From positions 1-6,723 of the forward strand of contig JAJZCP010000086.1 of the NCBI GenBank assembly GCA_021846065.1: a stretch of 6,723 bases of DNA, read 5' to 3'. This DNA is from Acidobacteriota bacterium (GTDB taxonomy: Bacteria > Acidobacteriota > Terriglobia > Terriglobales > Acidobacteriaceae). Both the position numbers and the translations under genes were made by a program. The first letter of the stretch is position 1, and the number at the start of each line of letters is the position of its first letter. This document shows positions 1 through 6,236 of the stretch, in pieces. The notes under the pieces were generated by a model. The model was not told the DNA's origin and searched no databases. It worked only from the letters and a program-made list of their open reading frames with translations.

Positions 1-11
1 TGGAGATTGAG

Positions 12-1505
12 TCAGGAGATGGAGAGCGGGGAGACATCTTTCGTCGTAAATCCGATGCGCGTTTCGGGGGACTCCAGCAATTGTTCCAACGCATCGGCGG
101 GCAAAGGCGGCGAGAAGAGGTAACCCTGGCCGAAGCGGCAGCCGAGTTTGTGCAGCAGTGCGCGCTGTTCTTCGGTTTCGATGCCTTCGGCGACAACATC
201 CATGCCGAGCACGCGCGCCAGCTCTAAAATCGTTTTCACAATTTGCAGCGGCTGTGTGCCCATCGTCATGCGCTTGACGAAGGAGCGATCGACCTTGAGC
301 ACATCGAAGGGGAAACGGTGCAGATGGCTGAGTGAGCTGTAACCGGTTCCAAAGTCGTCCATATGAAGGGAGACGCCGAGCCGTTGCAGGCTGTTCAAGA
401 CGGAGACGGTGGTTCCAATGGAAGGGATCAGCGTGGATTCGGTCATCTCCAGACCCAGGTGATGAGCGCGCAGCCCAGTGCTGCTGAGCAGGGACTCGAT
501 CTGGTCGGCGAGGCCGTGGCGGGTGAACTGTCGCGCGGAAAGATTGACGCAGACGCGCAGGGATTCGAGCCAGGGTCGATCTTTTTTCCATGTCTGCAAC
601 TGGCGGCAGGCATGCGCAAGACCCCAGTCGCCGATGGGCAGGATCATGCCGTTCTCTTCGGCATGGGGGATGAAATTTTGCGGCGCCAGCAGACCGCGGC
701 GAGGATGTTTCCAGCGAATCAGCGCCTCCAGTCCGACGATGCGTCCGGTGGCGATCTCCACCTCGGGCTGATAGAAGAGGACAAACTGTTCGCGGTCGAG
801 AGCGAATTGAAGCTCTTCGGGGGTGGGCCAGACTTCGCTGGCGGCCAGAGCCGTTGTCGTGCGCTGAACGTCCGGGGAGCGTGCTTCGGTGGCTTGATTT
901 TGCGTGATCGGGTTTTGTGTGACCGCGCGCAGGGAGCGCAGCTCAAGCTGGTCAGTAATCAGGCTGGCCAGATTTTCCAGCGCAAGAATCTCTTCCTGCG
1001 TCAGCGCGGCACGCGGCTCGGCGCCGGCCAGACAGAGCGCGCCCAGGGTGATCCCGTTCGAGCATTGGATGGGGACGCCCGCGAAAAAGCGCATCTGAAG
1101 AACGGCATCCGGGCGATAGAAGCCATGCGGGCGATGGTCGGCCTGCATATCCGGCACCAGCAGCATGGCACCGGTCTGCACGATCTGCTCGGCAAAGGAG
1201 TTTTCGCGCGGAAATTGGCGAAGCTGGGGATGGAAGAGGCGGGAGTTCCAGATCGATTTGGACCAGACGCGGTGGATATCGACGAAATCGATGGAGGCGA
1301 GGTCGGCGTGCATCTGCGCGGCGGCCATTCTGACGATGGCATCGAGTCGTTCCTCCGGCTCGGTGTCCAGAATTTCCAGCCGGTGCAGGGATTCCAGCCA
1401 TGGCGTATCTGGCTGGTCTACTGGATACTCCCGTCCGGTCGGTACAGGGGCAGATTCCGCTTCACCGAATGGCTCGAAGGAGAGCTTGTGAACTGCGTCG
1501 GACAT
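12..1505 (-). CDS. GAF-EAL domain protein, predicted cyclic-di-GMP phosphodiesterase
   Basis: The 497-residue protein has a GAF sensor domain at about residues 38-190, a Gln/Thr-rich linker at about 190-225, and an EAL domain at about 228-480. The EAL domain would hydrolyse cyclic-di-GMP to linear pGpG. Catalytic and metal-binding positions all look intact: Glu260 in EALIRW, Asn321 in NLSARQF, Glu353 in LEMTES, Asp383-Asp384 in DDFGTGYSS (the loop that couples dimerisation to catalysis), Lys404 and Asp406 in KVDRSF, Glu440 and Glu443 in AEGIET, and Gln460 in GQGY. The GAF part follows the common 'LDT-EPEERLDAI ... RFFAGVPI ... GALCLAG' pattern, so it probably binds a small ligand, which I cannot name. 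There is no GGDEF domain, signal peptide or membrane segment, so the protein should be cytosolic. The ATG has a GGAG ribosome site 5 nt upstream (complement of 1511-1514). The gene lies 137 bp downstream of the esterase on the same strand, so it may be read through from it or have its own promoter. Confidence 0.93.
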   Translation of the reverse strand: MSDAVHKLSFEPFGEAESAPVPTGREYPVDQPDTPWLESLHRLEILDTEPEERLDAIVRMAAAQMHADLASIDFVDIHRVWSKSIWNSRLFHPQLRQFPRENSFAEQIVQTGAMLLVPDMQADHRPHGFYRPDAVLQMRFFAGVPIQCSNGITLGALCLAGAEPRAALTQEEILALENLASLITDQLELRSLRAVTQNPITQNQATEARSPDVQRTTTALAASEVWPTPEELQFALDREQFVLFYQPEVEIATGRIVGLEALIRWKHPRRGLLAPQNFIPHAEENGMILPIGDWGLAHACRQLQTWKKDRPWLESLRVCVNLSARQFTRHGLADQIESLLSSTGLRAHHLGLEMTESTLIPSIGTTVSVLNSLQRLGVSLHMDDFGTGYSSLSHLHRFPFDVLKVDRSFVKRMTMGTQPLQIVKTILELARVLGMDVVAEGIETEEQRALLHKLGCRFGQGYLFSPPLPADALEQLLESPETRIGFTTKDVSPLSIS

Positions 1506-1642
1506 CGGATCTCCGGAGTTGACTCATGCGCAGCGCGGGCTGCACCTCGCAGACGACAGTTCTCCGACTGCGCTTGCCTGCTTCTGTATCATCGGATAAA
1601 AATCCGGAAACTTCAGGGCGGGCGTAACTGGAAAGGATTGAG

Positions 1643-2647
1643 CTACTTCGCGCCCTGCTGCGAGGGAGGGAGAATGCCGATCGTGTGGAGCCAGAGGGCA
1701 ACGCTGGACGGCCAGCGTGTGACGGGCAGGCTGGTGCGGCGCAGCCCGTAGCCGTGGACGCCCTCGGTATAGATGTGCAACTCGGCTGGAACGTCGGCAT
1801 TTTTCAGCGCCATGAAGTAGGCGATGGAGCTTTCCACGTGCGCCACGTGATCGTCTTCTGTTTGCAGCAGAAAGGTGGGCGGTGTGCGGGAGTTGACCGG
1901 CAGATTCGGATTGAAGGAGAAGTGGCTCTCGGCGATGGCCAGGTAACCGGGATAGAGAATGACGGCGAAGTTTGGCCGACAACTGAGCTTGTCGGCTGCA
2001 TCCACGAACGGATAGGCGCGGGTGGTGTGGTGCGTGCTGATGGCCGCGGCCAGATGGCCTCCGGCGGAAAACCCAAGCACGCCGACACGGTTCGGATCGA
2101 TCTTCCACTCCACGGCGTGTGCCCGCACCAGCCCCATGGCACGCTGGGCATCCTGAAGCGCCGCGGCGGAGTTGGGATAGGGACCGGAGTCGGGGACGCG
2201 ATACTTCACCAGAATGCAGTTGACACCGATCGAGTTCAGCCAGGTGCAAACCTCGGAGCCTTCGAGATCGATGGCCAGAATCCGGTAGGCGCCGCCGGGA
2301 AAGACCAGCACCGCGGCGCCCGTGTTGTTGGTCTTTGCCGCGTAGAGGGTCAACGTTGGATGGGAGACGTTGCCCAGGCGGATGACCGGTTTGCCGGCGA
2401 TGAGCTGGTCGCCGGGACGCGTTGTATTGACCTCCGCGCCGTGGGCAGCCGTGCGGGGCTGGCCTGAGGTCGTCGTGCCGTCGGGAGCGGCTCCTGGCCA
2501 CAGGGGAAGTGTGATGGTGCCGGGCGTCGGCTGCCAGGCGGGGGATTGCTTGACGTCGGCTCTTGTCTCCGCCGCAGACGCCGCCTGCACTCCGAGAGAA
2601 AGCAAAGCAAGAAAAAGAGCAGAAAGAGAGAATTGCCAGCGCGCCAT
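1643..2647 (-). CDS. Exported alpha/beta-hydrolase, acetyl/xylan esterase-like
   Basis: This 334-residue protein begins with a signal peptide: a short basic start (MARW), a hydrophobic core at about residues 6-20, and an Ala-rich cleavage zone ending near Ala26. The mature part is an alpha/beta-hydrolase of the BD-FAE/Aes-like esterase type. It shows the WPGAAPDG segment (50-57), an oxyanion-hole loop FPGGAY (116-121), the nucleophile elbow GFSAGG with Ser194, the acid at Asp265 or Asp266 in TEDDHV, and His298 in GVHGYGLR. Relatives remove acetyl or similar acyl groups from plant polysaccharides or small esters; the real substrate cannot be read from the sequence. The reading frame stays open upstream to 2938, but the ATG at 2647 is preferred: it has an AGGAG site 6 nt upstream and it places the signal peptide at the N-terminus. 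The longer version would run into the divergent peptidase gene. That divergent neighbour also encodes an exported hydrolase. Confidence 0.9.
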   Translation of the reverse strand: MARWQFSLSALFLALLSLGVQAASAAETRADVKQSPAWQPTPGTITLPLWPGAAPDGTTTSGQPRTAAHGAEVNTTRPGDQLIAGKPVIRLGNVSHPTLTLYAAKTNNTGAAVLVFPGGAYRILAIDLEGSEVCTWLNSIGVNCILVKYRVPDSGPYPNSAAALQDAQRAMGLVRAHAVEWKIDPNRVGVLGFSAGGHLAAAISTHHTTRAYPFVDAADKLSCRPNFAVILYPGYLAIAESHFSFNPNLPVNSRTPPTFLLQTEDDHVAHVESSIAYFMALKNADVPAELHIYTEGVHGYGLRRTSLPVTRWPSSVALWLHTIGILPPSQQGAK

Positions 2648-2653
2648 CGACAG

Positions 2654-2658
2654 CTCCT
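2654..2658 (-). promoter_or_regulatory. Ribosome binding site deciding the esterase start
   Basis: On the minus strand this reads AGGAG, with 6 nt before the ATG at 2647. It supports that start over the longer open frame that reaches 2938. Confidence 0.7.
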
Positions 2659-2671
2659 GAGGTCTTCGAGG

Positions 2672-2677
2672 ATGATA
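2672..2677 (-). promoter_or_regulatory. Possible -10 element of the esterase promoter
   Basis: The minus strand reads TATCAT (5 of 6 to the sigma-70 -10 consensus). It lies 24 nt before the ATG, which would give a short leader that still contains the AGGAG site. At the expected spacing of 17 nt the -35 region is TTCGGT, a poor match, so the promoter may depend on an activator or the call may be wrong. Confidence 0.3.
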
Positions 2678-2736
2678 GTGGCAGTTTGAATGAAACCGAA
2701 CCGTGAATCTGGGCTTGCAGCCGAGAATACGCCTCT

Positions 2737-2740
2737 GGAG
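2737..2740 (+). promoter_or_regulatory. Ribosome binding site deciding the M28 peptidase start
   Basis: GGAG lies 7 nt before the ATG at 2748. The open frame extends a further 15 codons upstream to 2703, but that earlier start has no comparable site. Confidence 0.6.
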
Positions 2741-2747
2741 AGTCGCC

Positions 2748-4472
2748 ATGCAAAGAAAGTTTGCATCCCATTTGCAGTTTGAATTCTGGACGCAGTTTAC
2801 ATCCCGGACGCGAGCGCGAGCGATCGTCCGATGTTCCGCAGCGCTTTGCGCTCTCCTGCTGAGCGTGGGCGCGCGTGCGCAAACATCCACAAGCCCCGCG
2901 CTGAAGGCCGCCGAACAAAGCGTGAGCGCGGCGCGCATTCGCGCTCATGTGAAGTTCATCTCCGACGATCTTTTCGAGGGGCGTTATCCGGGTCTGCGCG
3001 GCGGCGAACTGGCCGCCAAGTATGTGGCCACGCAATTTGCTCTGGACGGACTGAAACCGGCAGGCGACAACGGAAGCTACTTCCAGCAGGTTCGCTTTGT
3101 GGGCATGACGGTGCAGCCGACGAAGACTTCGATGGAGTTTGTGCCGGTGCATGGCGCGGTCATTCCGTTGCGTCTGGGCGACGATTACACGGTGACCAAC
3201 CGCACCCTGACGCCGGAGGTGACGATCGACGCGCCGCTGGTCTTTGTCGGCTATGGGGTGACGGCGCCGGAGTTTGGCTGGGACGATTACAAGGGCGTGG
3301 ATGTGAAGGGCAAGGTGATCGTCTGCATCGTGGGCGATCCGCCGTCGAACGATCCGAAGTTTTTCGGCGGCAAGGCGATGACCTACTACGGGCGCTGGAC
3401 CTACAAGTTCGAGCAGGCGGCGCGCATGGGTGCGGTGGGCGCGCTGATCATTCATCGTACGGATCTGGCCAGCTATGGCTGGGACGTGGTGAAAAACTCC
3501 AACACCAGTGAGCAGACTTCGCTGGCCGACGATCCGGCTCCGCATCTGAAAGCGGCAAGCTGGATTCAACTCGACGTTGCGCGCAGGCTCTTTGCCGCTG
3601 CCGGAGTGAATTTCGATCAGCAGTTTGCCGCCGCGGGCCAGCGCGGCTTCCATGCCGTGCTGCTTGCGGTCCGCATGCGCGGCCAGGTGACGAGCACGGT
3701 GCGCCGATTCGAGTCGCCCAACGTTGTCGCCCTGCTGCCCGGCGCGTCTACGGCTCCGGATCAGGCGGTGCTCTACACGGCGCACTACGACCATCTCGGC
3801 TTTGTGCCGGGCATGGCGGGTGACAACATCTATAACGGCGCAGCGGACAACGGAACGGGCGTGGGCATGCTGCTGGAGATGGCGCACGCCTGGTCGTCGA
3901 GCGGCATCCGGCTGCCGCATTCGATTCTTTTTTCCGCCGTGACTGCCGAAGAACAGGGACTGCTTGGCTCGCAGTATCTGGGCGAGCATCCGCCCATTCC
4001 GGTCGGCGAGATTACGCTGGACATCAACTACGACATGATCCTGCCGCTTGGCGTGCCGCTGGAGGTGGATGTGAATGGGGCGCAGCGGACGAATTTTTAT
4101 CCGACGGTCGAAGAGGTGGCCAGGCAGTTCGATCTGGCCATCGTGCCGGATCCGCGCCCGGAGGCTGGCAGCTACTATCGCTCCGATCATTTCTCGCTTT
4201 CGCGCGTAGGCATTCCGGCATTTTCCATCGACGCGGGCACGATCTATGCCGGGCACGATCGCGCCTGGGGCGTGGAGAAGTTTCAGCAGTTCGAGGAGCA
4301 CGATTATCACAACTTCAGCGACAACTTCCACGAGGAGTGGAACTTTGAGGGCAACGCGAAGCTGGTGCGTTTTGGCATGGCGCTGGGCTGGCAGGCGTTG
4401 AACCGCTCCGCTCCCATCGAGTGGAATCATGGCGATGAGTTTGAAGCCGTGCGGCAGAAAAGCCAACCCTGA
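2748..4472 (+). CDS. Exported M28 family zinc metallopeptidase with PA domain
   Basis: From the ATG at 2748 the product is 574 residues. An Arg-rich N-terminus of about 27 residues precedes a hydrophobic stretch (about 28-40) and a GARAQ cleavage-like site near residue 44, so it looks exported. A helical N-terminal part (about 50-145) is followed by a PA-type domain (about 150-310, including VFVGYG, VDVKGKVIV and the ARMGAVGALIIH segment) and then the M28 catalytic domain (about 320-550). The two-zinc site is complete by motif: His346 and Asp348 in AHYDHLG, bridging Asp367 in GAADNGTG, Glu401 (general base) and Glu402 in AEEQGLLGS, Asp429 in NYDMI, and His481 in SDHFSL. M28 enzymes of this layout are aminopeptidases acting on peptide N-termini outside the cytoplasm; specificity is not predictable here. 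The gene diverges from the esterase with 100 bp between start codons. An unusual run of 18-bp repeats covers codons 4-22. A long antisense open frame across this gene is a by-product of GC-rich codon use. Confidence 0.92.
   Translation: MQRKFASHLQFEFWTQFTSRTRARAIVRCSAALCALLLSVGARAQTSTSPALKAAEQSVSAARIRAHVKFISDDLFEGRYPGLRGGELAAKYVATQFALDGLKPAGDNGSYFQQVRFVGMTVQPTKTSMEFVPVHGAVIPLRLGDDYTVTNRTLTPEVTIDAPLVFVGYGVTAPEFGWDDYKGVDVKGKVIVCIVGDPPSNDPKFFGGKAMTYYGRWTYKFEQAARMGAVGALIIHRTDLASYGWDVVKNSNTSEQTSLADDPAPHLKAASWIQLDVARRLFAAAGVNFDQQFAAAGQRGFHAVLLAVRMRGQVTSTVRRFESPNVVALLPGASTAPDQAVLYTAHYDHLGFVPGMAGDNIYNGAADNGTGVGMLLEMAHAWSSSGIRLPHSILFSAVTAEEQGLLGSQYLGEHPPIPVGEITLDINYDMILPLGVPLEVDVNGAQRTNFYPTVEEVARQFDLAIVPDPRPEAGSYYRSDHFSLSRVGIPAFSIDAGTIYAGHDRAWGVEKFQQFEEHDYHNFSDNFHEEWNFEGNAKLVRFGMALGWQALNRSAPIEWNHGDEFEAVRQKSQP
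2758..2811 (+). repeat. Three degenerate 18-bp tandem repeats at the peptidase gene start
   Basis: Units begin at 2758, 2776 and 2794, each opening with AGTTT: AGTTTGCATCCCATTTGC, AGTTTGAATTCTGGACGC and AGTTTACATCCCGGACGC. Units 2 and 3 agree at 14 of 18 positions, and units 1 and 3 at 13 of 18. In protein they give hexapeptide-like steps KFASHL, QFEFWT and QFTSRT. The 11-mer GCAGTTTGAAT at 2774-2784, which spans the junction into unit 2, recurs at 2681-2691 in the divergent intergenic region. The array could be an operator inside the gene start, or a tandem duplication that has decayed. Confidence 0.6.
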
Positions 4473-4525
4473 GCGGTCGCCCGACTCCGCGCCGCGGCCG
4501 TTGCAGGGTAAAACCACTGCCATGC

Positions 4526-4576
4526 GAATCTGTGAACCGAAGAGGCTCTGCTGTTGCCCGTTTCGGTTCCGGATTC
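4526..4576. repeat. Imperfect inverted repeat (hairpin) downstream of the peptidase gene
   Basis: GAACCGAA at 4534-4541 pairs with TTCGGTTC at 4562-4569. Beyond a 3/2-nt internal loop, GAATC at 4526-4530 pairs with GATTC at 4572-4576. The apical loop is about 20 nt. The hairpin begins 53 nt after the M28 stop, but no T-run follows it on either side, so a classic rho-independent terminator is not supported. It could be an RNA processing or decay-blocking structure, a weak terminator, or a protein-binding site. Confidence 0.5.
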
Positions 4577-4581
4577 CCTTT

Positions 4582-4597
4582 GCGTGAAAATTCACGC
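4582..4597. repeat. Compact palindrome, possible operator before the small membrane protein gene
   Basis: GCGTGAA (4582-4588) and TTCACGC (4591-4597) are perfect 7-bp arms around a 2-nt centre. The size and symmetry fit the operator of a dimeric repressor. It sits about 33 bp upstream of a -10-like TATGCT, where a regulator could act. No regulator gene is visible in the window. Confidence 0.4.
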
Positions 4598-4629
4598 GCA
4601 AGCCAGATTCTGGTCGTCCGCAGTTGCGT

Positions 4630-4635
4630 TATGCT
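4630..4635 (+). promoter_or_regulatory. Possible -10 element for the small membrane protein gene
   Basis: TATGCT matches the -10 consensus at 4 of 6 positions and lies 33 nt before the ATG at 4669, giving a leader of about 27 nt. The -35 region at normal spacing is poor. If real, it argues against the upstream in-frame TTG at 4624, which would lie outside the transcript. Confidence 0.28.
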
Positions 4636-4668
4636 CAGCCTAGAGCGAGCTGGGGACCTCGGGGCGCA

Positions 4669-5178
4669 ATGCACATCAACCCACAAATATGGCAGTGGAC
4701 GGCGCTGACGCTGGCGCTGATGGGTTGTGTCGCGACTCTGGTCTGGTTGCTGGGCCATCGCAGGCCGACGGCTGAAGAACTGGAGCGCGAGCGTCGCCTG
4801 CGGCTGGTCAGCTATGGCCGCCTGGTGGATGGCATGCTGGTGGACGCGATGGAAGTGCCGGGAACGGATGCGTCCGCAGCATTGGATGAGACGCATGCGG
4901 TACGCCTGATGCTGCTCTATCAGTACGAGATTGCCGGAGTGACCTACGAATGTGCGCAGGACGTCTCGACTTTGAGCGAAGCGCTGCAGCCGGGGCTGAT
5001 TCAGGTGGGACTGCCGTGCTCGGTGCGCTACCAGCCGGGAAGCCCGGAGAACAGCATCGTCGTTGCGGAGACCTGGATCGGTCTGCGCAGCGCTGCTGCG
5101 CGGCGCGAGACCCGGCACGAAGGCGACTTTCTGCGTTCCCATGCGCGCATAAGGCGGTCCACGCAGGCGGCGGGTTGA
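4669..5178 (+). CDS. Small single-pass membrane protein, DUF3592-like
   Basis: The 169-residue product has one hydrophobic segment at about residues 10-29, flanked by a basic GHRRP turn and then a charged Glu/Arg-rich stretch (about 35-46). The rest is a beta-rich domain: SYGRLVDGMLVDA (48-60), LLYQYEIAGVTYEC (82-95) and GLPCSVRYQPGSPENSIV (114-131). The order 'variable residue-rich start, Y-x-Y-x-x-x-G-x-x-Y, then G-x-x-x-x-V-x-Y-x-P-x-x-P' resembles DUF3592, a family of unknown function. I recognise this by pattern only. Positive charge after the segment suggests the domain may face the cytoplasm. The ATG at 4669 is preferred over an in-frame TTG at 4624, but the ribosome site is weak (GGGG, 4 nt upstream), so the start is uncertain. 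The cation exporter follows 67 bp downstream on the same strand, and the two may share a transcript. LVDGM/LVDAM at residues 52-61 comes from a 15-bp tandem near-repeat. Confidence 0.72.
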   Translation: MHINPQIWQWTALTLALMGCVATLVWLLGHRRPTAEELERERRLRLVSYGRLVDGMLVDAMEVPGTDASAALDETHAVRLMLLYQYEIAGVTYECAQDVSTLSEALQPGLIQVGLPCSVRYQPGSPENSIVVAETWIGLRSAAARRETRHEGDFLRSHARIRRSTQAAG

Positions 5179-5205
5179 TTCGGCTCCCACTTGCTGCAAT
5201 GCCTT

Positions 5206-5235
5206 TTGGCGCTTTTCAACCTGTCCTCATACACT
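5206..5235 (+). promoter_or_regulatory. Possible sigma-70 promoter of the cation exporter gene
   Basis: TTGGCG (5206-5211) and TACACT (5230-5235) are separated by 18 nt, each agreeing with consensus at 4 of 6 positions. Transcription would start near 5242, only a few bases before the ATG at 5246, which would make the message nearly leaderless and exclude the AAGG site at 5236-5239. Either the message is leaderless or the true promoter lies elsewhere. Confidence 0.35.
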
Positions 5236-5245
5236 AAGGCAGAGT

Positions 5246-6202
5246 ATGCATGTGCACGCAGCACCTTCGAAGCGCACGAGCCGCGTTCTCTGGCTCTCCA
5301 TGGCAGCCACGCTGGCGTATGTCGGCATCACGCTCTATGCCGGCTGGCGCGCGCATTCGCTGGCGCTTGTCTCGGAGGCCGGTCATAACGCATCGGATTT
5401 TCTGGCGCTTGCTTTATCGTTTGTCGCAGTGTATTTCCAGCAGCGCCCGGCCAACGACCTGAAGACCTTTGGCTATCAGCGCGCCGGCGTGCTGGCGGCA
5501 TTTCTGAATGCCTCGACGCTGCTCTTTCTTTCGCTTTGGATCGGCGTGGAGGCGATTCGCCGCATCAGCGCGCCGGTTGTGGTGCAGCCGCGGCTGATGA
5601 TGGAGGTGGCCGCGATCGGGGTGGTGATGAATGGGGTCATCGCGGTGCTGCTGTGGGGCGTGGCGCGGGATGTGAATCTGCGCAGCTCCTTCCTTCACAT
5701 GGCGGGCGATACGTTATCCACGGCAGCGGTGATCGTCGGGGGATTTGCCATTCAACTGACTGGGCGAAACTGGATTGATCCGGCGCTTTCGCTGGTGATT
5801 GCCGGACTGATTCTGTGGAGTTCGATCGGGATCGTGCGGGAGACGCTGAACATTCTGCTGGAAGGCACGCCGCGAGGACTGGCTGTGGCGGAGATTCGCA
5901 ACAGCCTGCAAAGCGTGGAAGGCGTGCTTGATGTGCATGACCTGCACGTCTGGTCGCTTGGCTCGCAGTCGCGCGCGCTGGCCTGCCATGTGCGCATCGA
6001 CGATATTCCGCCGTCGGAGAGCCAGTGCATTCTGCTGAAGCTGAAGGAGCGGGCGCGCCACGAATTTCATATCGCCCACACCACCATCCAGTTCGAGCAT
6101 GAAGGCTGCGAGGCGCGCGAGGGCTGCGTGGTTTCCGCCGAAGAGATGGCGGCTGTGGATGCTCACCATCATGGGCATGCGCATCATCATCCTGCGCACT
6201 GA
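5246..6202 (+). CDS. Cation diffusion facilitator, Zn2+/Cd2+/Co2+-type efflux transporter
   Basis: The 318-residue protein shows the six membrane segments of the CDF family at about residues 14-33, 40-64, 82-103, 118-138, 150-170 and 178-198, followed by the cytoplasmic dimerisation domain (about 205-286). The transport site is present: His47 and Asp51 in segment 2 (GHNASD) and His151 and Asp155 in segment 5 (HMAGD). The two His-plus-Asp pairs are the pattern of zinc-preferring members such as CzcD, ZitB and the ZnT proteins. These work as proton antiporters that move metal out of the cytoplasm. The C-terminal domain holds candidate metal ligands in HDLHVW (His231, His234), His248, and His272/275/278. 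Unusual points are a Cys pair (Cys288, Cys294) and a tail with eight His in residues 307-318. The segment 4-5 loop, where many relatives carry the His-rich stretch, is short. AAGG lies 6 nt before the ATG. A second ATG at 5300 would remove the MHVH N-terminus but is less well placed. Metal specificity is inferred. Confidence 0.92.
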   Translation: MHVHAAPSKRTSRVLWLSMAATLAYVGITLYAGWRAHSLALVSEAGHNASDFLALALSFVAVYFQQRPANDLKTFGYQRAGVLAAFLNASTLLFLSLWIGVEAIRRISAPVVVQPRLMMEVAAIGVVMNGVIAVLLWGVARDVNLRSSFLHMAGDTLSTAAVIVGGFAIQLTGRNWIDPALSLVIAGLILWSSIGIVRETLNILLEGTPRGLAVAEIRNSLQSVEGVLDVHDLHVWSLGSQSRALACHVRIDDIPPSESQCILLKLKERARHEFHIAHTTIQFEHEGCEAREGCVVSAEEMAAVDAHHHGHAHHHPAH

Positions 6203-6219
6203 ACGGGCGCACTGAATGG
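6194..6219 (+). repeat. 13-bp tandem duplication across the exporter stop codon
   Basis: GCGCACTGAACGG (6194-6206) is followed directly by GCGCACTGAATGG (6207-6219), 12 of 13 identical. The TGA stop at 6200-6202 lies in the first unit, so the second unit is untranslated. Replication slippage at the gene end is the simplest explanation. Confidence 0.6.
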
Positions 6220-6236
6220 ATGCAGCGTCCAATCGA

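Noticed and set aside
1511..1518. Palindrome CTCCGGAG overlapping the ribosome site of the GAF-EAL gene, considered as a translation switch.
   Set aside because: An 8-bp self-complementary stretch has no room for a hairpin loop in itself, and no partner sequence that would form a riboswitch-like alternative was seen.
1593..1606. Small dyad CGGAT-AAAA-ATCCG between the esterase and GAF-EAL genes, considered as a terminator.
   Set aside because: Arms of only 5 bp and no T-run after the stem on the minus strand; a chance dyad is just as likely.
363..1751. A 462-codon plus-strand open frame opposite the GAF-EAL gene.
   Set aside because: The minus-strand frame has unmistakable GAF and EAL motifs, and the plus-strand product has no domain pattern or ribosome site.
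4473..4525. GC-rich stretch directly after the peptidase stop, considered as a terminator.
   Set aside because: Only short, broken pairings are possible and no T-run follows.
1524..4601. A 1025-codon open frame on the minus strand, overlapping the esterase gene and antisense to the peptidase gene.
   Set aside because: Its translation is Arg/His-rich low-information sequence with no recognisable domain. It conflicts with two well-supported genes and is what GC-rich codon use produces on the opposite strand.
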